The notes under the pieces are model-generated. The model ran no database searches. It worked only from the letters and a program-made list of their open reading frames with translations, and had not been told where the DNA came from. This document shows positions 57,106-63,723 of a stretch of 64,000 nucleotides of DNA, piece after piece. Position numbers and translations under genes: made by a program. This stretch comes from MH13 sp042140245 (lineage in GTDB: Bacteria > Pseudomonadota > Alphaproteobacteria > Rhizobiales > MH13): NCBI RefSeq assembly GCF_042140245.1, contig NZ_CP159483.1:2480001-2544000 (forward strand). The letters are read 5' to 3'. How positions within the stretch are numbered: the first letter of the stretch is position 1; each line of letters begins with the position of its first letter.

Positions 57106-57441
57106 GTGGGTGAGAAAGCTTAGACGGGCGCTTGAGAGCGGCGAGTCTAGGTCGATTTGTCTGGATTTGACTGGGTGGTTTGACTTTCAGCTCGATGGTC
57201 CGCGGCTGCGAGGGTATTTGGCAGTGGCTGATCAAAGTCGTCGTACAACGCATGGCTCTTCGACAACCGATATTGGCCGCATGTCCCGCCGAAGGCTCGT
57301 GCTGCCCTGGCAAGGTTTCCGAAGGGCGTAGGGCCTGCCACAGTCGCTATGTTAGCTATTTGTTGAAAAACTATGGCTTGCCCATCGGCTAGCCCAGGAT
57401 CAATAAAACCTTGCTCTAAGCGTCATCTTGGCCATGTGAGT
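57106..57441. other. Intergenic stretch without a recognisable gene
   Basis: I see no supported gene in these 336 bp. Short frames exist on both strands (for example 57104-57331 plus and 57147-57341 minus) but lack ribosome binding sites and familiar composition. Confidence 0.5.
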
Positions 57442-57630
57442 TCAAACATACCGTGTTATTGCGTTTGAGAAACGCGTCATTTCAACCGCCACTCTTTGTG
57501 GAACATCAGAGATATTAATAGGCGTGCAGTTCTTGTTATATTGATTGTCAGCGCTATTGAATTCACAACGAATAACAACATTTGGATCTGATGTCGGAAA
57601 GTACCAGTATTTCGGATATTGTGCGGACAT
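57442..57630 (-). CDS. Small unknown protein downstream in cargo block C
   Basis: On this strand the gene is read after the lipoprotein gene. The 62-residue soluble protein starts MSAQYPKYWYFPTSDPNVVI and has NADNQY-type Asn-rich sequence, then INISDVPQRVAVEMTRF. GGAGGAAACC precedes the ATG, a strong ribosome binding site. It is 16 bp behind the lipoprotein stop, so the two make one transcript. It may be the product acting with the lipoprotein. No family recognised. Confidence 0.6.
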   Translation of the reverse strand: MSAQYPKYWYFPTSDPNVVIRCEFNSADNQYNKNCTPINISDVPQRVAVEMTRFSNAITRYV

Positions 57631-57646
57631 GGTTTCCTCCTAGATT

Positions 57647-58453
57647 TTAATTGACTTCCCGTATTTCCGATCCAATCTGAGCAGCGAGAAATGCATCTGC
57701 TGCCGATCCAGAAAGAGCCGCCTGCCTAGGGTCTGGTGCTCCAAAAGTCATTATGACCGAGTGGGAGCTGGTTCGCCCTGCGCTCGTCGATAGCGTAATC
57801 GCATTCACTGTAGACGAAATCGAAGGGAAGTTAGCGTTGACGGCCGCACCGTAGGTGGCAACAAAATCAATTCGTTGCGTCAGTGCATTTGTTGTACGAC
57901 TAACCGGGATTGCGCCGGTTCCTGCAGCAAGCGTTTGCGCCAGTAACCATTCACCGATCTTTAAGTCACTACGGATCAGTCGCGAACCGTTAGGAAGGCT
58001 CGCTATTGTGTCTTCTGTGCAAATTCCTAACTGGTAGAGATCGGCGACCAAGTAGTAGTAGTTCAATGCCAAACGGCGGGTTGCTTTAGCGGTCAGAGGA
58101 GCACTTCCGCCGAGAATTACATTTGGTGTTGGATCGGTGACTGTGGGTAAACGAATTCCCACACCCGGCGTAGCACCCGAGTTTTCAACCATGGTCAGTG
58201 TTAGGGCCAATTGGACTCCCCAACCATCAATCCACGGAGCAGACCGAATGCCCTGATTGAGAGCCGCAACCCTTATGTCGGCATCAATCACTTCCACTAC
58301 TGCGCGACGAAGCTCACACTCGATACTTTGCGTAATTCCGCGAACTAGCTCAATTCCATCAGTGGGAGAATAGGAAAGTGGCCTGATATTGGGAACGTAC
58401 GTGCCACATCCACACAGCGCTAATGCACACGCTAGGGAAAGAATTTTTCTCAC
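57647..58453 (-). CDS. Lipoprotein of unknown function (cargo block C)
   Basis: The 268-residue protein has a lipobox LCGC in MRKILSLACALALCGCGTYV (Cys16). The mature chain is mixed alpha/beta with LVRGITQSIECELRRAVVEV, WGVQLALTLTMVENSGATPG, RLALNYYYLVADLYQLGIC and IDFVATYGAAVNANFPSISS. I recognise the overall arrangement (GITQSIxCELxxA, GWxxQLxLTLxxEE) from bacterial lipoproteins of unknown function. Leftward, opposite to the late operon, it is likely expressed in the lysogen and may alter the surface. Confidence 0.65.
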   Translation of the reverse strand: MRKILSLACALALCGCGTYVPNIRPLSYSPTDGIELVRGITQSIECELRRAVVEVIDADIRVAALNQGIRSAPWIDGWGVQLALTLTMVENSGATPGVGIRLPTVTDPTPNVILGGSAPLTAKATRRLALNYYYLVADLYQLGICTEDTIASLPNGSRLIRSDLKIGEWLLAQTLAAGTGAIPVSRTTNALTQRIDFVATYGAAVNANFPSISSTVNAITLSTSAGRTSSHSVIMTFGAPDPRQAALSGSAADAFLAAQIGSEIREVN

Positions 58454-58947
58454 AGTACAGCCCCCAAGTAATGTGTTTTGACAGACGTTTACATGAAAAC
58501 ATCCATTTTTTATATTTTCAACTAATTATTGATGTTGGACGTTTAGATCCATATCACACAATATTCAGCGAAATCCGTACAGCAAATAACATTCTTGATC
58601 GTATTGAGTTTTCTCGGATTCCAACTGTTCCATTGTAACTGGAATCCCGCAAAGAGCCGCCAAGAAATATAACTCTTTAGGAGCGTCTATCTCCGGCAGA
58701 TTAACCGGGTTTTCTGCTTGTGACGAAGCGTTGGTCGCTCGAGTGATCTCTGTCGGTCAACTATGTGCGCCATCAAAGGTCGATCCAAGCAACCAGCAAC
58801 GAGCAACGAGCGTTTTACAGGGAACGGTAGATCATTGCTGCCGTTGGTTTCCCTTTCGGCACCGGCGTCTGACCGTTCTGGCAGCGCTAAAGGCTGCAAA
58901 ACACTTGATGAAACTCGCTGGAACGAATGAGTACTCCACCCCTGCCA
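58454..58947. other. Intergenic region before the lysis cassette
   Basis: About 490 bp without a convincing gene. The part 58495-58640 is clearly more A/T-rich than the surroundings and may hold promoters for the leftward lipoprotein gene and for the lysis genes; I could not define -35/-10 pairs with confidence. A 72-residue rightward frame (58423-58638) and a leftward one (58687-59040) have no ribosome binding site. Confidence 0.5.
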
Positions 58948-58972
58948 ACCCGCCCTCTGAGGCGGGTTTTTT
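58948..58972 (+). terminator. Rho-independent terminator upstream of endolysin
   Basis: ACCCGCC/GGCGGGT (7 bp) with loop CTCTGA is followed by TTTTTT. It stands 40 bp before the endolysin start, so lysis genes may depend on their own promoter or antitermination. Confidence 0.88.
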
Positions 58973-59012
58973 ATTGGGTGCAGTGCAACGATCTCACCTG
59001 AAAGGAAGTACG

Positions 59013-59777
59013 ATGGACGTTCGATTGATGCGGCTGTCACCGCAGGGACTCGACTTGATCAAGAAGCATGAGGGTTTTCGACCCTATGCCTATGACGATT
59101 TCGCACCAAATCGCCCTGCGCGTCGGCCTATTCAAGGCACACTCACGATTGGGTATGGGGAAACCCTGGGCGTCCGTATGGGCGATACGATCACTGAAGA
59201 GGCCGCGTCAGAGCGTCTCAATAATCGACTGCGCAGAGACTTCGAACCCGCGATCCATCGTTTAGTGAGGGTCCCGCTCACGCAGTACCAATACGATGCG
59301 CTCGTTTGCTTTGTTTACAACATTGGCGAGGGTGCGCTGGCGGATTCAACTCTGCTTCGACGTCTGAATCAGGGTCGTTATGACGACGTGCCCGCGCAGT
59401 TGATGCGGTGGACCAAGAGCAAGGGTCGCGAGCTTCGTGGCTTGGTGCGCCGACGGCGTGATGAGGCCGAACTGTGGCGGGGTCTCGTTGAGGCGCCGCC
59501 AGTGGAAACCGTGCCTATCCCAATGCCTGCCGATCCACCAGCTGATGGAACCCCCGCATCCCGCTCAACAACTGTTGGTGCAGCAACGGTCACGGGTGCA
59601 GCAACGACCGTGGCCACGGTCACGCAGGTCGCGCGTGAGACCACCGAGAACGGAGTCGGTATCATGACTGCTCTTGGCGATCTTTGGCCTCTGGCCGTGG
59701 CGGCGATTGTGGTTGCTGGTTGTGCCGCCTGGATCATCAGGGAGCGACGTCGTCACGCCCGTGAAGACGGGGTTTGA
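59013..59777 (+). CDS. Endolysin: GH24 lysozyme with C-terminal membrane anchor
   Basis: The 254-residue protein starts MDVRLMRLSPQGLDLIKKHE with GAAAGGAAG upstream. The T4-lysozyme/muramidase domain (1-165) shows KKHEGFRPYAYDD with the catalytic Glu, TLTIGYGETLG with the Thr, and DALVCFVYNIGEGALADSTL. A Thr/Ala/Val-rich linker (about 175-225) follows, then a transmembrane helix LWPLAVAAIVVAGCAAWII and a basic tail RERRRHARED. The C-terminal anchor is unusual for canonical endolysins and suggests a membrane-held enzyme. A longer upstream frame (58731) overlaps the terminator and is rejected. Confidence 0.88.
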   Translation: MDVRLMRLSPQGLDLIKKHEGFRPYAYDDFAPNRPARRPIQGTLTIGYGETLGVRMGDTITEEAASERLNNRLRRDFEPAIHRLVRVPLTQYQYDALVCFVYNIGEGALADSTLLRRLNQGRYDDVPAQLMRWTKSKGRELRGLVRRRRDEAELWRGLVEAPPVETVPIPMPADPPADGTPASRSTTVGAATVTGAATTVATVTQVARETTENGVGIMTALGDLWPLAVAAIVVAGCAAWIIRERRRHAREDGV

Positions 59778-59779
59778 CG

Positions 59780-60040
59780 ATGACAGACACCCTGAAGCTA
59801 GTGGCTCTAGCAGCCGCTGTCCTAGCCCCGGTTGGGGCTTTTTTGTTGGGCGATCATCGTGGCTATGAGCGTGCCGAGTTGGAAACTGAAGCCCGCCTCA
59901 CAGCGGCAACAATCGAAGCATCAGAGGAGATCACAGATGCAGCAGAGCGCGCTCGCTTTCTCCGTCGCCAGTGTATTGCTGGTGGCGGGGTGTATGTCTT
60001 CGGGCCAAGCGGTGGATGCGAGTCAGGCAGTGCAGACTAG
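59780..60040 (+). CDS. Rz-like inner-membrane spanin
   Basis: The 86-residue protein starts MTDTLKLVALAAAVLAPVGA, an N-terminal signal-anchor (about 5-24), followed by a helical periplasmic part (YERAELETEARLTAATIEAS, EEITDAAERARFL) and a Gly-rich end. Inner-membrane anchor plus coiled coil, with an outer-membrane lipoprotein gene nested in another frame, is the standard Rz/Rz1 layout. It would fuse the membranes in the last step of lysis. The start overlaps the endolysin end. Confidence 0.65.
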   Translation: MTDTLKLVALAAAVLAPVGAFLLGDHRGYERAELETEARLTAATIEASEEITDAAERARFLRRQCIAGGGVYVFGPSGGCESGSAD

Positions 60041-60197
60041 CACGGCCCGCTCAGTGGTAGGCACATCGCTGATCGGTGCGCGCGGCGCCACTCCGCGTGA
60101 TCAGGATAAAATTGATGACACTGCTGCTGGCCTGTGTGGCGCTCAGGTGTGGACTCAATCTGAGTGTATCCGCCACCAAGAGCAGGCGGTGCCATGA
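59937..60197 (+). CDS. Rz1-like outer-membrane lipoprotein spanin
   Basis: The 86-residue frame starts MQQSALAFSVASVLLVAGCM with lipobox VAGC (Cys19), inside the Rz gene in a different frame, with GAGGAG upstream of the ATG. The mature part is short, Ala/Thr/Gln-rich with TAAGLCGAQVWTQSECIRHQ. Rz1 proteins are usually proline-rich; this one is not. Position and lipobox are the main evidence. Its stop overlaps the next start (ATGA). Confidence 0.65.
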   Translation: MQQSALAFSVASVLLVAGCMSSGQAVDASQAVQTSTARSVVGTSLIGARGATPRDQDKIDDTAAGLCGAQVWTQSECIRHQEQAVP

Positions 60198-60424
60198 CGG
60201 AGATAACTGATCGCCAGAAGGAGATTCTTGAGCTCCTTGAGAAGGAAGGCTTGGCCGATCCTGAACGAATGCACGTGCTTGGCGAGATGGTGAAAGGCGC
60301 TGCCGCCTGGAACACCTTGCGCAAGTGGACGGTTCAATGGGGGGCCGCGCTGATTACACTGGCTGGTGTGGTCGGCGTAATCGGCTCTTTTCGGGGCTGG
60401 TGGGGCGGAGGTGGCTCGCAATGA
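60194..60424 (+). CDS. Holin-like single-span protein
   Basis: The 76-residue protein starts MTEITDRQKEILELLEKEGL and has one transmembrane segment (about 45-65, WGAALITLAGVVGVIGSF) near the C-terminus with a Gly-rich tail. It sits in the lysis cassette between spanin and another small membrane protein, both joined by ATGA overlaps. Size, topology and place suggest a class III-like holin or antiholin; not confirmed. Confidence 0.55.
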   Translation: MTEITDRQKEILELLEKEGLADPERMHVLGEMVKGAAAWNTLRKWTVQWGAALITLAGVVGVIGSFRGWWGGGGSQ

Positions 60425-60522
60425 GGACGCGTCATCACATCTGGGTTCCGTGGATTGCATGTGCGATCTGCGTGCTGATCGTCTTGTGGAAGGGCGAGGA
60501 TATACTCGCGGCTCTGTTCTAG
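60421..60522 (+). CDS. Small membrane protein of the lysis cassette (33 aa)
   Basis: The 33-residue frame reads MRTRHHIWVPWIACAICVLI then VLWKGEDILAALF. One transmembrane span with a basic N-terminus. ATGA overlap with the preceding gene indicates coupling. Together with the 60194 gene it may form the holin unit. Confidence 0.6.
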   Translation: MRTRHHIWVPWIACAICVLIVLWKGEDILAALF

Positions 60523-60577
60523 ACCACAACATCTAGCGGCTTGACCTGCTCCTCTTTGTTCCTGTTATGTTCTCATC

Positions 60578-61273
60578 ATGTATATGATCGAGATCATGCG
60601 GGAATGGCAGAGCCTCTACGAAGGACAGTTTGTTCTTCACATCCCGTTTGGCGATTGCAAAACATACCCATTCTCTGACGCGCCCAATCCATCAGAGCGC
60701 AAGGGGCGTCCTGCTGGTAGGGACGTCTATCAGGTGGTGCGACGCGACCGTGAAGCCGAAGCGGGCATGCGATTGATCGACAAGCAGACCATGCGTGTGA
60801 TCCCGAAGCATGAGGAAGCCGGTTGGCGCAATGACCCCAACCGCAACATTCATCCCTACAGGCCGGATTCGAACAACCCTCACTATATACGGCCATCTCT
60901 CAGAGACGTTCGGATCAAGGGCCGGAAGATCAACAGCGAGTGGGGTGAGATCCTGGTTCTGGTCGATGGCAATCCGATTGCCATCTTCCCACATTCAACC
61001 AATCCAGATGAATGGGATGGGCGCATCACCTCAAAGGTTGATGCTCTAGAGTCCGCTCGTGCTGTCGCGAAGGCCGAACGTGATAAGCCGCGAGAGACAG
61101 GAGAAGTTGATCATCTCCAAGGACCACGCGCATTCCATGACGATCTGAAAGAGCGCGAGTTTCGCAGGTTCAAAAGCCAGACTGATGAGCTTTTAAACAA
61201 GCGGGGGATCAGAACCACAGGCTCGTCTATTTGTGGTACCGATGACACCTCCAAGGAGCCTGAGGCCAAATGA
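60578..61273 (+). CDS. Hypothetical protein (231 aa), cargo block D
   Basis: The cytosolic protein starts MYMIEIMREWQSLYEGQFVL. It has a beta-rich part (ILVLVDGNPIAIFPHSTNPD) and a charged helical C-terminus (KEREFRRFKSQTDELLNKRG). The N-terminal segment also has GRDVYQVVRRDREAEAGM. No family recognised. It follows the lysis genes in the same direction, 55 bp later, and its stop overlaps the next gene. Weak start evidence: ATG codons at 60578, 60590 and 60596. Confidence 0.55.
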   Translation: MYMIEIMREWQSLYEGQFVLHIPFGDCKTYPFSDAPNPSERKGRPAGRDVYQVVRRDREAEAGMRLIDKQTMRVIPKHEEAGWRNDPNRNIHPYRPDSNNPHYIRPSLRDVRIKGRKINSEWGEILVLVDGNPIAIFPHSTNPDEWDGRITSKVDALESARAVAKAERDKPRETGEVDHLQGPRAFHDDLKEREFRRFKSQTDELLNKRGIRTTGSSICGTDDTSKEPEAK

Positions 61274-61479
61274 GACGGGGTCGAAAGAAGCGATCAGAAC
61301 TAATGCCATCGGAGCGTGACCAAATAGCACAAGAGGCAGTCAAGTCTGGTGAGCGGCTCACCTCAATTGCTGAAAAGCTGGATTGGGGTTGTGAGGATCG
61401 CAAACAGCTTGAGCGCAAAGCTCAGTCCGACCGCACCTTCAGCAACATTCTCAAAAGCCTCAACAATCGACGAGCCTGA
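61270..61479 (+). CDS. Small basic protein, possible HTH
   Basis: The 69-residue protein starts MRRGRKKRSELMPSERDQIA and has LTSIAEKLDWGCEDRKQLER, which could be a helix-turn-helix. It overlaps the upstream gene by 4 bp. The composition (Lys/Arg/Glu/Gln) fits a DNA- or RNA-binding regulator. Function unknown. Confidence 0.5.
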   Translation: MRRGRKKRSELMPSERDQIAQEAVKSGERLTSIAEKLDWGCEDRKQLERKAQSDRTFSNILKSLNNRRA

Positions 61480-61486
61480 TCGTCTA

Positions 61487-61774
61487 CTAATGGTCCTGAT
61501 GATGGATCGGCGTAGCCAGGAAATTTGTTAGTGAGTATTGGGGCGAACTGGAGGAATCGGACCCTTCTAGGTCATCAAGTTCCAACTGGTATTGCCCGAC
61601 AATCTTGCCATCTTGTATGTGCAGAACGACTCGGCAGGACGGTTCAAAAGCGCCATCACTGACCCTTCCCACCAGCCAGACTTCTTCGACGTGTTGCTCG
61701 AATTCCTGACAAGGGCGAGGATTGACCGGCCAAGTCCAATCCCTTTGGCTTTCGAGAACGCGATGTGCCGTCAT
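61487..61774 (-). CDS. Hypothetical protein, convergent gene
   Basis: The 95-residue protein starts MTAHRVLESQRDWTWPVNPR. It has beta strands (EEVWLVGRVSDGAFEPSCRV, VLHIQDGKIVGQYQLELDDL) and an acidic Ser-rich end (EGSDSSSSPQYSL). It looks protein-like but has no known family. It is convergent to the 61270 gene. No clear ribosome binding site was verified, so moderate confidence. Confidence 0.45.
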   Translation of the reverse strand: MTAHRVLESQRDWTWPVNPRPCQEFEQHVEEVWLVGRVSDGAFEPSCRVVLHIQDGKIVGQYQLELDDLEGSDSSSSPQYSLTNFLATPIHHQDH

Positions 61775-61831
61775 GTTGGGTAAGTACCATCAGTAGCTTT
61801 ACTCAACCGTAGATAGAGCGCTTCTTGAAAG

Positions 61832-61966
61832 TCAACTGGCGCGGGGCTTCTTCCTCTGACGCTCTACCTGACGGTCCCTCCAGCGCCGATAAATAACCGC
61901 AGCGATCAGCCCGATATTGATGACGAAGGTCGCCACAATAACGATGGCGCTGATCAGCTCACCCAC
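61832..61966 (-). CDS. Small membrane protein (44 aa) coupled to the nuclease-like gene
   Basis: The frame starts with GTG at 61966 and reads MGELISAIVIVATFVINIGL then IAAVIYRRWRDRQVERQRKK. One transmembrane helix with a strongly basic C-terminal tail. The start overlaps the end of the nuclease-like gene by 8 bp, so it would be translated together with it. Topology suggests the tail in the cytoplasm. Confidence 0.55.
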   Translation of the reverse strand: MGELISAIVIVATFVINIGLIAAVIYRRWRDRQVERQRKKPRAS

Positions 61967-62324
61967 ACCAGTTCGCCTGATAGCCAGGCGTCCATTCGAC
62001 CGCCAACCCCTCGTCGATCAGGATTTGGCCCGCTGTCCTCCCATCAGGCAGCCTTAGCGTCACCAGTGGGCGCTCGAAACGATCGATCTCCCCACTATCT
62101 TCAATGACCATGCCAGGCGTTTCTAAGAGTTGAGCGAGTCTTCGACTGGCTTGAACGCCGCGCTCGTGTTCCACAGGGCAATCGGCTCTGTGCCCGACCT
62201 CTGGTGCATCGACGCCCAAAACATATGGAGCACCATCCCCCAGGATGCGCATGCGCTGGCCATCGCAGCGGATAGTGTCGCCGTCTATAGCGGCGAGAGA
62301 GGCGCAAAGGATGAGTTCGATCAA
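61959..62324 (-). CDS. Thermonuclease (SNase)-like protein
   Basis: The 121-residue protein has the staphylococcal nuclease fold pattern: LAAIDGDTIRCDGQRMRILG (metal-binding Asp), YVLGVDAPEVGHRADCPVEH (the GxDxPE block with the catalytic Glu nearby) and EIDRFERPLVTLRLPDGRTA (active-site Arg), ending VEWTPGYQANWCG. The first 10 residues MIELILCASL may be a short signal. It degrades nucleic acid, possibly periplasmic, and could act on foreign DNA or just scavenge it. Leftward and lysogen-expressed by orientation. Confidence 0.8.
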   Translation of the reverse strand: MIELILCASLAAIDGDTIRCDGQRMRILGDGAPYVLGVDAPEVGHRADCPVEHERGVQASRRLAQLLETPGMVIEDSGEIDRFERPLVTLRLPDGRTAGQILIDEGLAVEWTPGYQANWCG

Positions 62325-62436
62325 TTCTCTGTTTCCAGAACAAAGCCAACAAAGATCGAGTATGACATCGAGATATTGGCAAGTATACTTTCATTCGACA
62401 AAATATTAAGACTTTTCAAAGATTCGCCTGAAATCT

Positions 62437-62688
62437 TTGCCAGTCTACGGGACGACAGAGTTGGAAATTGATCCGGAGGCACAGCGTGCCCTTATTGACG
62501 CGGTGATATCATATGGCCCATGGTTCCTGGCCTTCGTTGCTTTTTTATGGCTGGGACTACCCCATATAGCACCTATCATCACCGCTGCTGGCGGGATTTG
62601 GAACGAACGAACCAAGATAAAGCAGTCTCACTCGCGAGCTATGAAAAAGATTGAGAACCAGATGCAGGACAAAGGAGGCAAGAAATGA
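62437..62688 (+). CDS. Small membrane protein, partner of next gene
   Basis: The 83-residue frame starts with TTG at 62437 (an alternative TTG at 62461). It contains a transmembrane region (about 24-50, YGPWFLAFVAFLWLGLPHIA then PIITAAGG) and a basic tail with coiled-coil character (KIKQSHSRAMKKIENQMQDK). It overlaps the following gene by 4 bp. The region just upstream (62325-62436) is A/T-rich and probably holds the promoter. Function unknown. Confidence 0.5.
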   Translation: MPVYGTTELEIDPEAQRALIDAVISYGPWFLAFVAFLWLGLPHIAPIITAAGGIWNERTKIKQSHSRAMKKIENQMQDKGGKK

Positions 62689-63239
62689 CTGATTGGATTT
62701 TGTTTCTCGTTGTTCCGCTGTCTGTGGTCGTGGTTTCTTTCGCCCTTAAGCACGTCCGTCACTGGCTAGAACGGGTACACGCCCGAACGGAAATGCAAAA
62801 CGAGCTTATTGAGCAGTTCCAGGATCACGTCGCTCGTTTTATGCGGATTACTGACCCGGACAAACATGCTGAGTTGCGTGAAATTCTGCAATCGTCGGGC
62901 TACGCCATGATGAGCGATAGCTTCGTTCAGTCATTTATCCTTTTCCATAAGCGTCTGAAAGAAGCTAATCTTGACTCGATGGGTGCCGAGCGGAAGCGGG
63001 CCATTGAGGTGATGGGCAGTCTTGAGCCGGAGGCTAGGAAAGCGTTCGCCGAAGCGATAGGAACCGCTCTGGTGCTATCATCGTATCGGGCCGTTTTTAT
63101 GGGCACAATCTATCGGTCGATGCTGTATTGGATCGTGAATGGCGAGGATAAGAGCGTCAAGGAGCCGGAGCAAATCGTGTACCGGTATCGGCTAACACAC
63201 ACGACTCCAAACAGATCAAAGCAAACAGTTTCCTGTTAG
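62685..63239 (+). CDS. Membrane-anchored helical protein
   Basis: The 184-residue protein starts MTDWILFLVVPLSVVVVSFA, a signal-anchor helix. It continues as a helical, charged cytoplasmic domain (RVHARTEMQNELIEQFQDHV, MRITDPDKHAELREILQSSG). A second hydrophobic stretch (TALVLSSYRAVFMGTIYRSM) lies near residue 130-150. Co-translated with the 62437 gene. The two form a membrane pair at the very end of the prophage, the location where accessory genes such as superinfection-exclusion factors often sit. No direct evidence for that. Confidence 0.6.
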   Translation: MTDWILFLVVPLSVVVVSFALKHVRHWLERVHARTEMQNELIEQFQDHVARFMRITDPDKHAELREILQSSGYAMMSDSFVQSFILFHKRLKEANLDSMGAERKRAIEVMGSLEPEARKAFAEAIGTALVLSSYRAVFMGTIYRSMLYWIVNGEDKSVKEPEQIVYRYRLTHTTPNRSKQTVSC

Positions 63240-63541
63240 CTCCTTCCTTCTCCCTCCCCAGTGACAGTGGTGTTGGGGTTGGGCAGATCAGGTGGCTCGA
63301 CCTTGGGGCCGATCTTATCCAACGTGACAGGCGAATCTCTTGCAAAGGCCCACCAGCAACCGTGGGCGCATTGCACTACCTGTAGCTCACCATCGACGAT
63401 TGCCCACCAGAACCCGTCCATTTCGGTTACACTGGGCCTGGAAAGGGCTTCGAGGCGACCCTCGATCTGCGCACACCGTAATTCAAGATCGCGAAGGCGC
63501 CGGTTGTGATTGTCGGATAGAAGTTCGACCTCGCCCATCAC
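63236..63541 (-). CDS. Hypothetical protein near attR
   Basis: The 101-residue protein begins with a coiled coil (EVELLSDNHNRRLRDLELRC, AQIEGRLEALS), followed by MDGFWWAIVDGELQVVQCAH then GCWWAFARD, a Trp-rich compact part, and a Pro-rich end. ATGATG at its start gives two choices. Convergent with the membrane protein gene, overlapping its stop by 4 bp. No family recognised. Confidence 0.5.
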   Translation of the reverse strand: MMGEVELLSDNHNRRLRDLELRCAQIEGRLEALSRPSVTEMDGFWWAIVDGELQVVQCAHGCWWAFARDSPVTLDKIGPKVEPPDLPNPNTTVTGEGEGRS

Positions 63542-63581
63542 CCAATCCCTCCCATTTGAAAGGGTGGGAGGGGGCGGTCTG

Positions 63582-63642
63582 CGTTATACACCCAGCCGAA
63601 AGAGTTCAATGATTTCAATGTGAGGATTTGGGGCATTATACA
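63582..63642. promoter_or_regulatory. Arm-type integrase binding repeats, right side
   Basis: GGGCATTATACA at 63631-63642 is identical to 12676-12687, and a variant CGTTATACAC lies at 63582-63591. They are 30-90 bp inside the right junction, so they are inferred to be the other attP arm. Confidence 0.5.
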
Positions 63643-63672
63643 TCTACCCCGCTGATTTCACTGGATACTAGC

Positions 63673-63723
63673 CGGTCTCCAAAACCGTAGGTCGCGGGTT
63701 CGAACCCTGCTGCCCCTGCCATT
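63673..63723. repeat. attR core, 51-bp direct repeat
   Basis: Identical to 12573-12623: anticodon arm to 3' end of tRNA-Trp plus ATT. Upstream bases (ACTAGC) do not continue the tRNA, so this is the partial copy left at the right junction. Confidence 0.93.

Larger units (their letters stand above)
12573..63723. mobile_element. Complete lambda-like siphovirus prophage integrated in tRNA-Trp
   Basis: The element is bounded by a 51-bp direct repeat of the tRNA-Trp 3' end. It contains, in order, integrase, a leftward early operon, CI/Cro immunity, a rightward replication operon, terminase, portal, capsid, connector and tail genes, a tail spike, and lysis genes, with cargo blocks at 25.3-30.9, 41.0-49.5, 57.4-58.5 and 60.6-63.5 kb. 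All essential structural functions of a long-tailed phage with a non-contractile tail are present. No sheath or contractile baseplate genes are seen. Only a minority of genes look damaged, so it may be inducible. Confidence 0.95.

Noticed and set aside
58731..59012. An N-terminal extension of the endolysin
   Set aside because: The upstream part of the frame crosses a strong terminator (58948-58972) and has no start signal; the GGAAG-preceded ATG at 59013 begins exactly at the lysozyme domain.
12573..63723. CRISPR arrays, insertion sequences or transposase genes within the prophage
   Set aside because: I looked for regularly spaced repeats and for transposase motifs with terminal inverted repeats and found none; the 33-bp repeat at 27642/29391 encodes part of an HNH gene and lacks terminal inverted repeats.
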